Shown: piece after piece, positions 37,679 to 47,400 of the stretch
Numbering within the stretch: position 1 is the stretch's first letter
Layout: each line of letters opens with the position of its first letter
Origin: Mortierella alpina
Taxonomy: Eukaryota > Mortierellomycota > Mortierellomycetes > Mortierellales > Mortierellaceae
Assembly (NCBI GenBank): GCA_029449245.1
Contig: JANATF010000013.1
Coordinates: 1,054,001-1,118,000 of the forward strand
Direction: 5' to 3'
Length of the DNA stretch: 64,000 bases
Position numbers and translations under genes: made by a program
Notes under the pieces: generated by a model
Database searches by the model: none
Told to the model about the DNA's origin: nothing
What the model saw: only the letters and a program-made list of their open reading frames with translations

Positions 37679-39679
37679 CTATCCCGATATCTTGGACTTT
37701 AGTAGAACTATTACGACAGCTATAAGAATCGCCGCCACGGTCCATTTTAGCCAGGACCTCCACGTGTACCGTCCTGCAAACAGTCTTTTGAGCATAGAAA
37801 TCTCGCTGCGCTGATCGCTTGCCAATACCGGATCTTCGGTCCGTGTCAACACACCACCTTCCTCGCCAATCTCGCGCTCAAAGTTGTTCCTCTCAGCAGC
37901 ATCTTCTGGACTATCGCCTCCTCCTACTGGAGAGCTATGACCCGTGACGCCCTCAGAGCCGCCATTATTGGAAACAAAGACTCCATTCTTTTTTTCTTCC
38001 GGAATCGACATGAAGAGGTCATCTAGCCGCGTGCACATCAGCATCATCGCCGTCTCGCATCGGTCTCCAACCTCGGCGTAGATCTCCAGCCTCCTGGAAG
38101 TCGCAGGACGGTCCCTAGCCCGATCGGCGGGGCGACCGGGCCTATAGACAGCGACGATCCGACCGATCGCACCGCTTGGACTCTCCTCTCGGCAGTGGTA
38201 GCAGCCTAGCTCCTCGTCGTATTCGCCGCTGCCGTCTGCAGCCGCCTCCTGCACGCTCAGCGGTATGCCTTCCACAACTGTGGAAGCCTCGGGTTCTTCA
38301 GACATGGTTCCTCCGATCCCACCTCTGGAAGTGCGGGACAAAGTTGAGGTAAATGCGCTAACGTGATCTAGCGGTACATCGTCCAGCTGACTCTCTCCTC
38401 CGAACTCGTTGGTAGTTCTAGTAAAGAAACTGTTGAACCAGCCCCCTCCAGCTGCTGTTCGACTCAAGTCTGTCCTTGCTGGCAAGGCTAATTCTCGACC
38501 CCGGTGTCTACGACTATTGCTATTGCTATTGCCACCGCCACTGCTTCCACTGTTGCTGTCAACGTTCCCTGTCCTGCGCTGTAAACCTGTCGCATCGACG
38601 TGGGTTCTCCGCTTTCCAGACCCTACCCTCCAGCAATACCGTCTTTCCGGTGCAACTCGGAAGCTGCATCCTATCAGCCTGTGCACGACAGGCCCTCCGA
38701 TCCTTGTCCTGCCATGCTTCCACTTCCACTCCATGATCACGTTCTTGAGCTGCCGGCCAAACACCACCATCTGCAGGGCCTCTGTCCCCCACCAGATCCA
38801 ACGTGCTGGGTAGTTGGCGGCAACCAGGGCCATGGCAGGTATAAAGTCCAGATCGGTGTTGGGTCCGAGCGTATTGGTGATGGGGATGGCGGTCCTGTCC
38901 GTGCGCTGGGGCCGGATGATGCAGTACTTGAGCTCGTTGTGGTATACCTGTGGGCTGAGACCTCGCTCCTGCAGCTGCAGGGTAGGTGACTGAGGGCGTG
39001 AGCTGGAGGCTGTGGCAGAGAGGTGAAAGTCGTACAGGAAGGGCAGGGACGTCGAGTCCTTGATGAGATACGAGCGCAAGGGGATGGGTTCGAGTGAGAA
39101 ATAGTGGGGGAGGAGGGTGTGGGTGGGCGAATACGGCGGTGGCTGGTCGCCAGTCGTAGACAGAGGTGTGAACAGGGGAGTGGAGCCGAGCGAGAGTGGC
39201 AATGGCGAGGGTGTTTGCTGAAGAGAACAGGGCGCCTCGGGGTGTGTTATTGACTGCATGGATGGCGCTGCTGAGGAAGCAGGGGCCTCCTCGCGTGGGT
39301 CGATGAGGCGGTTGGGAAGAGCAGCGTGCGTGAGGTGTGCATCATGACCAGCAGCATCCGCCGTGGTGGCTTCCACCGGAATAGCTACGGAATGGATGGC
39401 GGGTAACTCTTGTGCTGCAATGTCAACAGAGCTGCTGTTGGTGCTGATGCTGGTGGTGGTCGAGATCTCGAATGTTGTTGTATCACTGCTGTGCCTGTCC
39501 GCCTGTGGAGATCCCTGTGCGATCCCGCTGGTTGGTGACACAGGCCCTAGCGCAATCATGTCGCTGTCCTCGGGCTGGTCTCCATGGCGGATGGATACAG
39601 GAGATGCAGGATCACATTCCGCAGACTCGGCATGCACATGCGGAGGAGAAGAGGAGGAGGGTATGGGATGGGGTTGCAT
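37679..39679 (-). CDS. Tail-anchored protein of unknown function
   Basis: Single exon, 666 residues, ATG start MQPHPIPSSSSPPH. Residues 1-190 are Ser/Thr/Pro-rich and look disordered. A folded-looking core runs roughly 190-370, with short strands rich in aromatic residues (HYFSLEPIPLRSYLI, QVYHNELKYCIIRPQR, ARWIWWGTEALQMVVFG, NVIMEWKWKHGRTRIGG). It continues after a Ser/Gly-rich insert at about 480-560 (EELGCYHCREESPSGAIGRI, RRLEIYAEVGDRCETAMML). The C-terminus is a single membrane helix (WLKWTVAAILIAVVIVLLK) followed by SKISG, typical of a tail anchor facing the cytosol. The strand pattern around a WKWKH core is reminiscent of tubby/scramblase-like barrels, but this is a guess. I do not recognise the family. 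Confidence 0.8.
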   Translation of the reverse strand: MQPHPIPSSSSPPHVHAESAECDPASPVSIRHGDQPEDSDMIALGPVSPTSGIAQGSPQADRHSSDTTTFEISTTTSISTNSSSVDIAAQELPAIHSVAIPVEATTADAAGHDAHLTHAALPNRLIDPREEAPASSAAPSMQSITHPEAPCSLQQTPSPLPLSLGSTPLFTPLSTTGDQPPPYSPTHTLLPHYFSLEPIPLRSYLIKDSTSLPFLYDFHLSATASSSRPQSPTLQLQERGLSPQVYHNELKYCIIRPQRTDRTAIPITNTLGPNTDLDFIPAMALVAANYPARWIWWGTEALQMVVFGRQLKNVIMEWKWKHGRTRIGGPVVHRLIGCSFRVAPERRYCWRVGSGKRRTHVDATGLQRRTGNVDSNSGSSGGGNSNSNSRRHRGRELALPARTDLSRTAAGGGWFNSFFTRTTNEFGGESQLDDVPLDHVSAFTSTLSRTSRGGIGGTMSEEPEASTVVEGIPLSVQEAAADGSGEYDEELGCYHCREESPSGAIGRIVAVYRPGRPADRARDRPATSRRLEIYAEVGDRCETAMMLMCTRLDDLFMSIPEEKKNGVFVSNNGGSEGVTGHSSPVGGGDSPEDAAERNNFEREIGEEGGVLTRTEDPVLASDQRSEISMLKRLFAGRYTWRSWLKWTVAAILIAVVIVLLKSKISG

Positions 39680-39884
39680 GGAGGGCGGAGAAGGACACTC
39701 TCACTCCTCTGGCGGGGTCAATTGGTGTATGCTATCGGCGAGAATGTGCTTGCGTGCATGCATGAGGGTACGAGGTGGCCTGTGTTTGCGGACGAGACAG
39801 ACAACAACGCGGATGAGGACGGATGCAGCGAGAGGGAGCGTGTGCAAAGAGGAAAAGGTGGAAGACATCCTGTAAAACCGCCTT

Positions 39885-39886
<2 letters not shown>

Positions 39887-39915
<29 letters not shown>
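39887..39915 (+). repeat. Poly-T homopolymer
   Basis: Twenty-nine consecutive T on the plus strand, an A-run in the sense of the minus-strand gene downstream. It lies about 208 nt upstream of that gene's ATG. It could be a nucleosome-excluding promoter tract; the length is prone to sequencing error. Confidence 0.85.
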
Positions 39916-39918
<3 letters not shown>

Positions 39919-40672
39919 TGAGGCTGACTGTATTCGCCCGCTGTCCATTCCGGGGAGCGTGCTCTCCGATCGATAGCCAGGCTGAGCATTCGCGATGCTT
40001 TGTGCCATCGCAGAAAAAGAAGGCCAAAAAAGTGGATACCGTGTGTACACACTGCGAGGGTGTAAACATCAAACACACAGACAGGGCAGGAGCACACGAG
40101 GGAGAATAAACAAAACCTCTGAGAGTCTGCAAGTGTGGGGAAGTGAATTCGAAGGGGCGTCTCGGGTTCGTGCGGGGACAAGGGCACGCCGCTCATGGTG
40201 GAAGCCTCGTCGCGGCTCTAACTAGTCTCGTCTCCAGTCCCTCGACTTGCGGACGGCCAAAGGGATAGCCATTCCTCTCGTCTCGGTGCTATCGAGTCTA
40301 ACTCCTTCTTGGCACCATTCGACAGCCCTCGACGAGCTCTCATAGCAGACTGAGTCTCGGATCCTTTGTTAAAATCTGAAGTATTAATAATACAGGAGTG
40401 GTGTTCATAGCGACGGTACCTCTCGATCACTGATGTCCACTCTCTCTCTCTTGCATTATCGTGCTCTCTTGCGCTGTCGAGCTACCCTGTGCTATTCAGG
40501 TGTCGACTGCTTATATTTGCTGCGCTTGGCTCCCCTCAATTCCATGGACCGTTGTCTTTGCACCTTCGTTTTAGACTGAATGCCCAATGCCACGTTCCGA
40601 AGAAGTGTCGCCAGAGTGGGAACGGTTTGTTCTCAGGCCCCCGTACGACCCTGAACAAGTAAATACTTTACT

Positions 40673-40795
40673 TGCTCGCTCACTAGCACATCATTACGGG
40701 CGCTCGCTCGCTGAGAAAAAGCACTCCAGAAAAGCTGGAGGCCACCCGGGGCCAACAAGAACAGGCGAAGATGGTATTGCTACTGTGAGCGAGCA
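40673..40795. repeat. 11-bp perfect inverted repeat in a GCTCGCT-rich patch
   Basis: TGCTCGCTCAC at 40673 is matched by its exact reverse complement GTGAGCGAGCA at 40785. Between and after them lie GGCGCTCGCTCGCTGAG and GCGCTCGCTAGG. This could be a cluster of binding sites or a degenerate foldback element. No target duplication is evident. Confidence 0.45.
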
Positions 40796-41587
40796 CAAAA
40801 TTCAAGCGCTCGCTAGGTCAGGGCCGTAAGCGCTCGTCATTTTTGCTTCAAATGCGTGCTGGTAAACAGGACCCATGACCGCTTGGAGCATCAGGCAAAC
40901 AAAATGTTTGATCCAGCAATTTAAGCTCAGACAAACAAGTCGGTATCGTGAGGTCCAAGGTCCTTTTATGAACAAGGTGTTTTCTGACTCTTGGAGACTC
41001 CGCTACGGTCGTGCAGGAATTAACCAGAGCTTCACGAGAGGCGGCCGCGCGAACTATCCCTCGCGATAACGAGGCCTGTGTGGTGTTAACAGAACATGGC
41101 AACGCACGTGTAAGAAAATCATACCAACGCACAGCAGCATCAGTTTGATGAGGACAACTACTATTTCCCCGCCGTTTAGGAAGTAACAGACTGTTCTTCC
41201 TGTGGTGAGAACTTGAAGGAGGGGTTTGATTGTGTTTGCTCATAAATAGCTCGGAACGTCGATTGCTGCACCTTCTCTGTCAAGCCAGCAAGCAACTAGG
41301 CCAGGGCGAGTAGACAAAGCCCGGATGCCAGCAGTGCGTTGGCCTTGACGAGTCCCCGCGGAGCCTGATTGGTGGCCTCTGGCGAATAGATCCGCCCTCT
41401 GTCCAACCAGAGGGCCGTGCCTGAACAGAGCGCTAAATACACTCAGATGACTCGTGGCATAGGGGGACCGCCGTGGTTGAGGGTCTGGTCTGCGGCTGGC
41501 GACCACGCCCAACGGACTAAACTAACCCAAGTTGCACCTTTGTCTGCCCTCACCTCTCTTCTGACATCCTCCCTATTTCACATCGCA

Positions 41588-43420
41588 ATGCACTCCTCAT
41601 CAGCCTTGACCATCCTCCTCAGCATTCCTCATCTCCGAGACGGGATTGCCTCTTCTCTCTCCCTGCATGACCTCGCTGTCTGCTGCCAGGTCTGCTCCAC
41701 GGCGGACCGCTGCTTCTCGCCGCTGCTCTGGAAGAGCCTCCCTTTTACGTCTCAGCAGGTCGTCGCTCAGTTCCAAACCGGCTCGGCCGCGCAGCAGGGC
41801 CTGGTCAGGAACGTACACCATGTCCGCGGCATCGACAGCTACTTTTGCTATGCATTCCAGTCCGTGCCCGAGACGATGCTCTTTCCGAACTTGTTCCGAC
41901 TCTGCTCGCTTGCTTCAGAACTGCACAATAAGGGCATTGTCGACCATACAACCACAGAGCGTCTCTTGGCTTTTGTCAAAGTGAACAAATCTCTTAGAGA
42001 GATTACCTTGACAAACTTCCCGCTCGCACACCAGTCCGTCTCGAGTCTCTTGGGCGAGGTTATCGCAGGACATCCTGAGCTGAGGAGCGTCACCATCAGT
42101 TGCTTCCGAGAGGCCGATTTGGTCAGCGTCCAGCACATCCTTCGCGGGGCTGCTCGCTCCGTCAGACTAGAGAAGCTGTCTCTCGTCTCCCGCTCGACCC
42201 TCTTTTGGTCAGAGGAGATGCAAGAGGTGCTGGATGAAAACAATGGCACCTCAATCGAACGTCCCTATGCCCTTCTCCGCTCTGAAGAACACGGAAATTC
42301 GGAGACCTGTCGGCTCAGGGATTTGGTCATCGATTTCGATCTCGAGCATTCGTTATATGTCACTTTACTGCCCCTCCTACGCCTTTGTCCAGACATCAAG
42401 CGCCTCTTTGTCCCTGCTATCAATGTGGAACGGTCCATGAAGCATCTATGCCAAGTCCTCGAAGAACATTGTCCGAGGCTACAGCATCTTGAGGCTTGCT
42501 ACTCAAGAGGCAAGGACGAGCACCAGGCGTTGTTGATCAACGGTTCTCGGCATTTAACTTCGCTCAGTCTTCGGAGCGCACTCCCACTCCAGAACCGATC
42601 CATCAGTGCGCTTCTCCACCACCGACACTGTCATTCTCTCGAACGACTCGATCTGCGACATTGCAATTTCATTGAGAGTCAGCACTTGCAACTGCTCCTG
42701 ACCTCCTGCCCCAACTTGATGTCGTTCGAAGCCATGAGTACTACCCTTCAACCAAACACGTTTGACCCTCGGATCGATATCAAAGACCTGCCTGTGCACT
42801 CCAGGACGCCCGCGTGGGCATGTCGAGGACTGAGAGTGCTGCATATTGGATTCTCTGGCTTTTCAAATTTGACAGAAGACTATCGTCGATGCGCACAGCC
42901 CTATGTTGACTACATTTACAACCAGCTAGCGGAACTGACAGAGCTCAGGATATTGCACTTGGGAGGCGAGATCCCCAACTCCTCCTCCTCCTCCTCCTCA
43001 GCTATCATTTCTACCACGGAAAGTGTGTTTCCAGAAACCTCGGCCGCCTGGGCGTTTGATCTCAGTCTAAACAGCGGGCTGGGGAAGCTGGCGACGCTAC
43101 AGGAGCTGAGGACCTTAAATGTGCAAAGGCTGCGGCATCACCGGATTGGGAGAGCAGAAGCCGAGTGGGTGTCGAATCACTGGCCAAAGCTGAGAACGTT
43201 CTATGGACCACCCGAGTGCATGCCTTTAGCTCCTTCTCGATCGCTCCTGACACCATCAACGGTCGTAGAAGTTGCTGGGCGCTCCGGTTCTACTGCTACT
43301 GCTGGGCATGGTGAAAGCACTGGTACAAGGGAGGATGGTAGCACGTGTACTGGAGTGGGTGGATATGTGGCAACTCTGCTTCGGCGCCGACCGTGGTTGA
43401 CAGTGACCCTTTCTGTCTAA
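41588..43420 (+). CDS. F-box/leucine-rich-repeat protein
   Basis: Probable substrate receptor of an SCF ubiquitin ligase. Single exon, 610 residues, start MHSSSALTILLSIPHLRD. An F-box-like segment covers residues 10-50 (SLSLHDLAVCCQVCSTADRC, then PLLWKSLPF). Leucine-rich repeats follow, with signatures such as NKSLREITLTNFPL, HPELRSVTISCFREADL, SLERLDLRHCNF, CPNLMSFEAMS and LRVLHIGFSGFSNLTE. A short poly-Ser run lies at about residue 465. The C-terminal part is Gly/Thr-rich. Large, diverse families of such proteins are typical of these fungi, and the target cannot be predicted. The start is the first ATG after a non-ATG-initiated open stretch. Confidence 0.85.
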   Translation: MHSSSALTILLSIPHLRDGIASSLSLHDLAVCCQVCSTADRCFSPLLWKSLPFTSQQVVAQFQTGSAAQQGLVRNVHHVRGIDSYFCYAFQSVPETMLFPNLFRLCSLASELHNKGIVDHTTTERLLAFVKVNKSLREITLTNFPLAHQSVSSLLGEVIAGHPELRSVTISCFREADLVSVQHILRGAARSVRLEKLSLVSRSTLFWSEEMQEVLDENNGTSIERPYALLRSEEHGNSETCRLRDLVIDFDLEHSLYVTLLPLLRLCPDIKRLFVPAINVERSMKHLCQVLEEHCPRLQHLEACYSRGKDEHQALLINGSRHLTSLSLRSALPLQNRSISALLHHRHCHSLERLDLRHCNFIESQHLQLLLTSCPNLMSFEAMSTTLQPNTFDPRIDIKDLPVHSRTPAWACRGLRVLHIGFSGFSNLTEDYRRCAQPYVDYIYNQLAELTELRILHLGGEIPNSSSSSSSAIISTTESVFPETSAAWAFDLSLNSGLGKLATLQELRTLNVQRLRHHRIGRAEAEWVSNHWPKLRTFYGPPECMPLAPSRSLLTPSTVVEVAGRSGSTATAGHGESTGTREDGSTCTGVGGYVATLLRRRPWLTVTLSV

Positions 43421-43471
43421 GCACCTCTTTTTTTCAAATGGATTTGCTAAAGCAGCTACCCTAGTTGTACG

Positions 43472-43903
43472 CTAATACGCTAATATTAAAGAGAAGAAGG
43501 TGAACATTGGCTTGACAAGTGCGACCGCTGTTTGCCATGCTGTTTTTGCTCTCTTCAAGAAAAATGCTCGCGAAGTGACAGACGCCTCTGGAAAAAGAGG
43601 TAGAGCAAACTCTGGCTTGTCGGGTCGAGCGTCAGCAGGGGTTCGTGGATGTGGGTGGACCGGACGTCCAAGCTGAGCTTGGTGTGGTAAAGGTGGCTGA
43701 ATATAATGCACGTCGGTTGGGTAGTTGGGAGCGATTCTTTGATACCGATGGCTCCGAAGGTCCGGGTCTGTCGTAAGCTTGTGGATTGCCATGGCGACGC
43801 CGGTAGTGTGGACGATTCCGCTGAGGATGAAGATTGGGTATGTCTCCAAGGGAGGTCGACCCATTTTACGAAGGAGCTGCCTTAGCACCGGCAGATGCAC
43901 CAT
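43472..43903 (-). CDS. MLRQ/NDUFA4-like respiratory-chain subunit
   Basis: Small mitochondrial inner-membrane protein of 143 residues. The N-terminal half carries the MLRQ-type pattern: GRPPLETYPIFILSGIVHTT, one membrane helix, then AIHKLTTDPDLRSHRYQ, the characteristic TDPxLR-type segment after the helix. The C-terminal part (PTDVHYIQPPLPHQAQLG onward) is Pro/His-rich and longer than in animal NDUFA4. The start MVHLPVLRQLLRKM was chosen because the upstream frame is a low-complexity CT-derived tract. It is divergent from the RGG protein gene. The assignment rests on a short motif. Confidence 0.6.
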   Translation of the reverse strand: MVHLPVLRQLLRKMGRPPLETYPIFILSGIVHTTGVAMAIHKLTTDPDLRSHRYQRIAPNYPTDVHYIQPPLPHQAQLGRPVHPHPRTPADARPDKPEFALPLFPEASVTSRAFFLKRAKTAWQTAVALVKPMFTFFSLILAY

Positions 43904-44409
43904 GACTGGATGCTTTGGGAAGATGGCTTGTGAGAGACAAAAAGAGGAAGAGAGAGAAAAAGAGGATGATAGGAAGAGAGCAGGGAGAGAGAACAAGAGG
44001 GTGAGAGGATGAGAGGATGAGAGGATGAGATATAGCGTTGGGCGAAGTTGCTGGAAGGGTGGTTGGACAGAAACATGTCGCAGATCAGAGGCGTAGGGCG
44101 TATGGCATATGGCGCGCTGTAATGAGTGCATAGGCCATGGTGCTGAGCGGTGCTAGGCACGTCGCGCTTCGCTTTCGCATCGGCGCCAGTCGACTACAAT
44201 AGACTATCGCGCAACAGAGCGGAGGAACAAACGTGCAGCCCTTCGAGTGGCTTATAACAGTAAGGTTTTCGGTTTGCACCAGAGCAGCCCATTCATTCAC
44301 ATTCATTCAACAGGTCCATGCAACATTGGTAATGCGACACAGCATCAACACCTACGCCTACGACACATTGGCCGAGTCCATTTGAAGCACAGCCATCCAC
44401 CGCAGCGCA
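43904..44409. other. Divergent intergenic region
   Basis: About 500 nt between the MLRQ-like gene and the RGG-protein gene. It holds a purine-rich block (43930-44035, with repeated GAGAGGATGA words) and no gene. Confidence 0.5.
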
Positions 44410-47400
44410 ATGGATCGAGGCCGGGGCAGAGGAGCTAGAGGTATGGAGATGGACCGAGGCAGAGGACGAGGACGAGGACGAGGTGCGGACAGTGACAGAG
44501 GCAGAGGCAGAGGTAGAGGCAGAGCAAGAGCCAGAGCTAGAGGCAGAGGCAGAGGCAGAGGCAGGGGACGAGGATGGGGTCAAGGCCAAGGTGATAGCGA
44601 CAATGACGATCGTGGCAGTGTTGAGAGCGGCGGCAGTAGCCATGGCTACCGTGGCGTGCGATACCGTTACACCCATGGCGACTATTGCAACAATGAATAT
44701 AGCAATCACAACTACAACCACAATTACAACAACTACCATCACGACAGCGACAACGACCACAACGACCCCAGTGACAACCACAGCACCAGCAGCTACGACC
44801 ATGCTGTTGACGTGCAAACCAGGGCTGCGGTCTCCCGTCCGTGGGATCGCGAATCAGCCTCCTGGGAGGAGTTTCAGCAATATGACTGGGAAGGCGGAAT
44901 ATTCCCGCCGTTCGACTCCACTGCTTGGGAGTGGATTCGGACCAAGGACCCACCAATATCGCCTGCTGTCACAAAGCCAACCCCTTCTCCACTACGACCA
45001 CCGCCCCAGCCGCCGGGCAACGATGGGTTTGAGCTGCCGTCTTCCAATCTTAGCTGCAAGGCTGTAGCCGCCAAACGTATCCTGACCTCCAATCAGCGTG
45101 CCGTTGAGAAAATGGCTAAAGGTGTAAGCCAAGACAACCTCCGGTGGAGCTTTGGTACGGTCTATTACATGGTGGATGTTTTTCATCACCTCGACAGCAT
45201 ACGCAGTGGGGAAAAGCAAGTGGCATACTACCACTCCGCGGTGCGCTTTTATAACGAGCAAACCGCGGAACGAAAGGCTCGATTGAGTGCAATACTGAAG
45301 GACTTGGTTAGCACTGCGGGACCATCAAAATCGATCGTAATGCCTGCCGGAACAGCACCGTTACCATTAGAAAATACCATGGTACTCCAGCCTGCAGCAA
45401 AAGCAGCTCCAGCTCCAGCTCCAGTTCCAACTCCATCTTCAACCCCAGCTCCAGTTTCGGCACCATCTTCAGTCCCAGCAGCGCCAGCACCCGCAACATT
45501 AGCAAAGACATCGACAACGATATCCGCCTCAACCAAAAATGTAACGCCAGCGAATCCACCCATTAACAGCTACTCTACAAACAACGGCAACGACAGCGGC
45601 AGCGGCAGTGAAAACGACAGCGAAAATGACAGCAAAAACGACAGCAAAAACGACAGCAAAAACGAGAGTGAAAACGAGAGTGAAAACAACAGCGAAAACA
45701 ACAGTGAGAACGACAGTAAAAACGATAGCGAAAACGACATTGAAAACGACAACAGTGAAAACGACAACAGCAGCAATAGCAGCAATAGCAGCAGTAGCCT
45801 TTTTAGTGGGCATTTGTTGGCAGCCTGGGACGTTCAGACGCAGCAGCACATACCGCCTACTTGCCCCCTGACAGACGAAGGGCGTCGACTCTACACCCGG
45901 TACGAGGAGGACACAATCGCGTGGAGAGAGTTCAACAGCTTTGATTGGAGAGCCGGAAAGTTCCCTCCTCTGGATGCCTCTGCTTGGGGATGGGTCAGAT
46001 CCAGGGAGCCACCACGAGTGCTCACCTACCCAAAACCAAGCCCTTCCCCTATACCACTGCCTCCCCGACCGCCGAGGAATGATATACAGGACCTGCAGAC
46101 ATCCTCCCTGGCTTGTAAGATAACGGCCGCGGTGACTTTGATGGATCTTGAGCGAGCTCTCGCGCAGGGGTTGGTCACTAATCAAAACAGAGACAGCGAC
46201 GTGTCTTGGAAAGTGGGAGAAGTCTATTACATGCTTGAAGTTTTCCGGCACCTCGGCACCGTACAGAATGACGCAAAGCAGCAAGCATATCTCGACAATG
46301 CGATAGAGGCATTTGAGGGACTGCAGACGTTAAGAACCCTGAGGCTCAAGGAGGTATCGGACCCTCCCTCTCTTGATTTGCAGGCAGGCACGTCGGGTAC
46401 AGCAGCAGCGGCGACAGGAATAAGGAACGCAGTAGCAGTTGGAACAATGCCCACAACAGCAAATACCACCGCACTCATTGCAGCAACAAAGGCAGCTCGA
46501 GTAGCAACTGTTCAAACATCGGCAATGGCTTTTGGCGTTGTAGCATTTGCATCACTTGCAAAGCCGTCAGTACCTGTTGGATCGCTGCAACAACCAAATG
46601 CGGCACTGGCCTCCTCCTCACCCGCAATATCACCGCCATCATCGACACCACCGCCCAACGCTACTCTGCCAGGTTCAGTTGCATCAATGTCCTCCAAGGC
46701 TTCCGTCGTCACAAGTATGGTCGCTTCTCCTTCGACAAAGCCATCAGCGCTTTTTGGACGGTCGTGGCAGCCAAATGCGGTCTTGGCTTCCTCATCACCC
46801 TCAACAATATCACACGCCATCGCTACTTTGCCAGCTTCAAGCGCAACAATGGCCCTCCAGTATCCTGTCGTGACGAGCGTGTTCACTCCTGCTGCTACTG
46901 CGTCGGTATCATCGTCGACAGCATCTTTGACTAATAGCCCAAAACGGAAGCACGAGACCCGTTTACAGCAACTCTCGGTTGTAGAGAGTCGCCCCCAAGG
47001 ATCAGCTTCGGCTGTGAGTAAGCTCGTAGAGCACAGTAAGTAACCTCATCTTCATGATACCATCTACAACTGTTTGAGATCCAGTGAGCGTACCTTTGTC
47101 TCTAACTTATCCTCGTTTGTCGTCGCTTCCTCTCGCCCGCTAGGTGACCTGCAGCGATCTAAAACACTTGTGGTAGAAAATATCACGTCGACTGCGGCTT
47201 TTCACTCGCGGCAAATCACATCAACGACGACACAACATCCTCTGCCTCAGAAATGCGCACTTTCCAATACAGCTTCAGCTTCTCCCAATGGCAAGTCCGG
47301 GTCCCCACCTTCTCGACAAGCTGCAGCATCGAACACAACATCGGCCGGAAACATGCCGCCGCAATCTCAACCGAGCCCGTCGACCACAAACACCGCGACC

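Larger units (their letters stand above)
39680..41587. other. Divergent intergenic region
   Basis: Shared upstream region of the tail-anchored protein (minus) and the F-box protein (plus). It contains a 29-nt T-run, an 11-bp inverted repeat among GCTCGCT-type words and no supportable gene. An ATG frame on the minus strand at 40848-41243 (131 codons) has no motif and was not called. Confidence 0.5.

Noticed and set aside
40587-40829. Plus-strand frame of 80 codons
   Set aside because: It is generated by the GCTCGCT-word patch. No family features, and it is not followed by splice sites that extend it.
40848-41243. ATG-started minus frame of 131 codons
   Set aside because: No motif, membrane segment or neighbour supports it; the length is within chance for this base composition.
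44483-45067. Acidic plus-strand frame (194 codons) inside the RGG-protein gene
   Set aside because: It is the +1 reading of the RGG and Asn/Ser repeat codons. The main frame is far longer and carries the duplicated module.
45529-46284. Antisense frame (251 codons) with Val/Phe repeats
   Set aside because: It is the mirror of the Asn/Ser/Glu minisatellite and flanks; repeats of multiples of three keep all six frames open.
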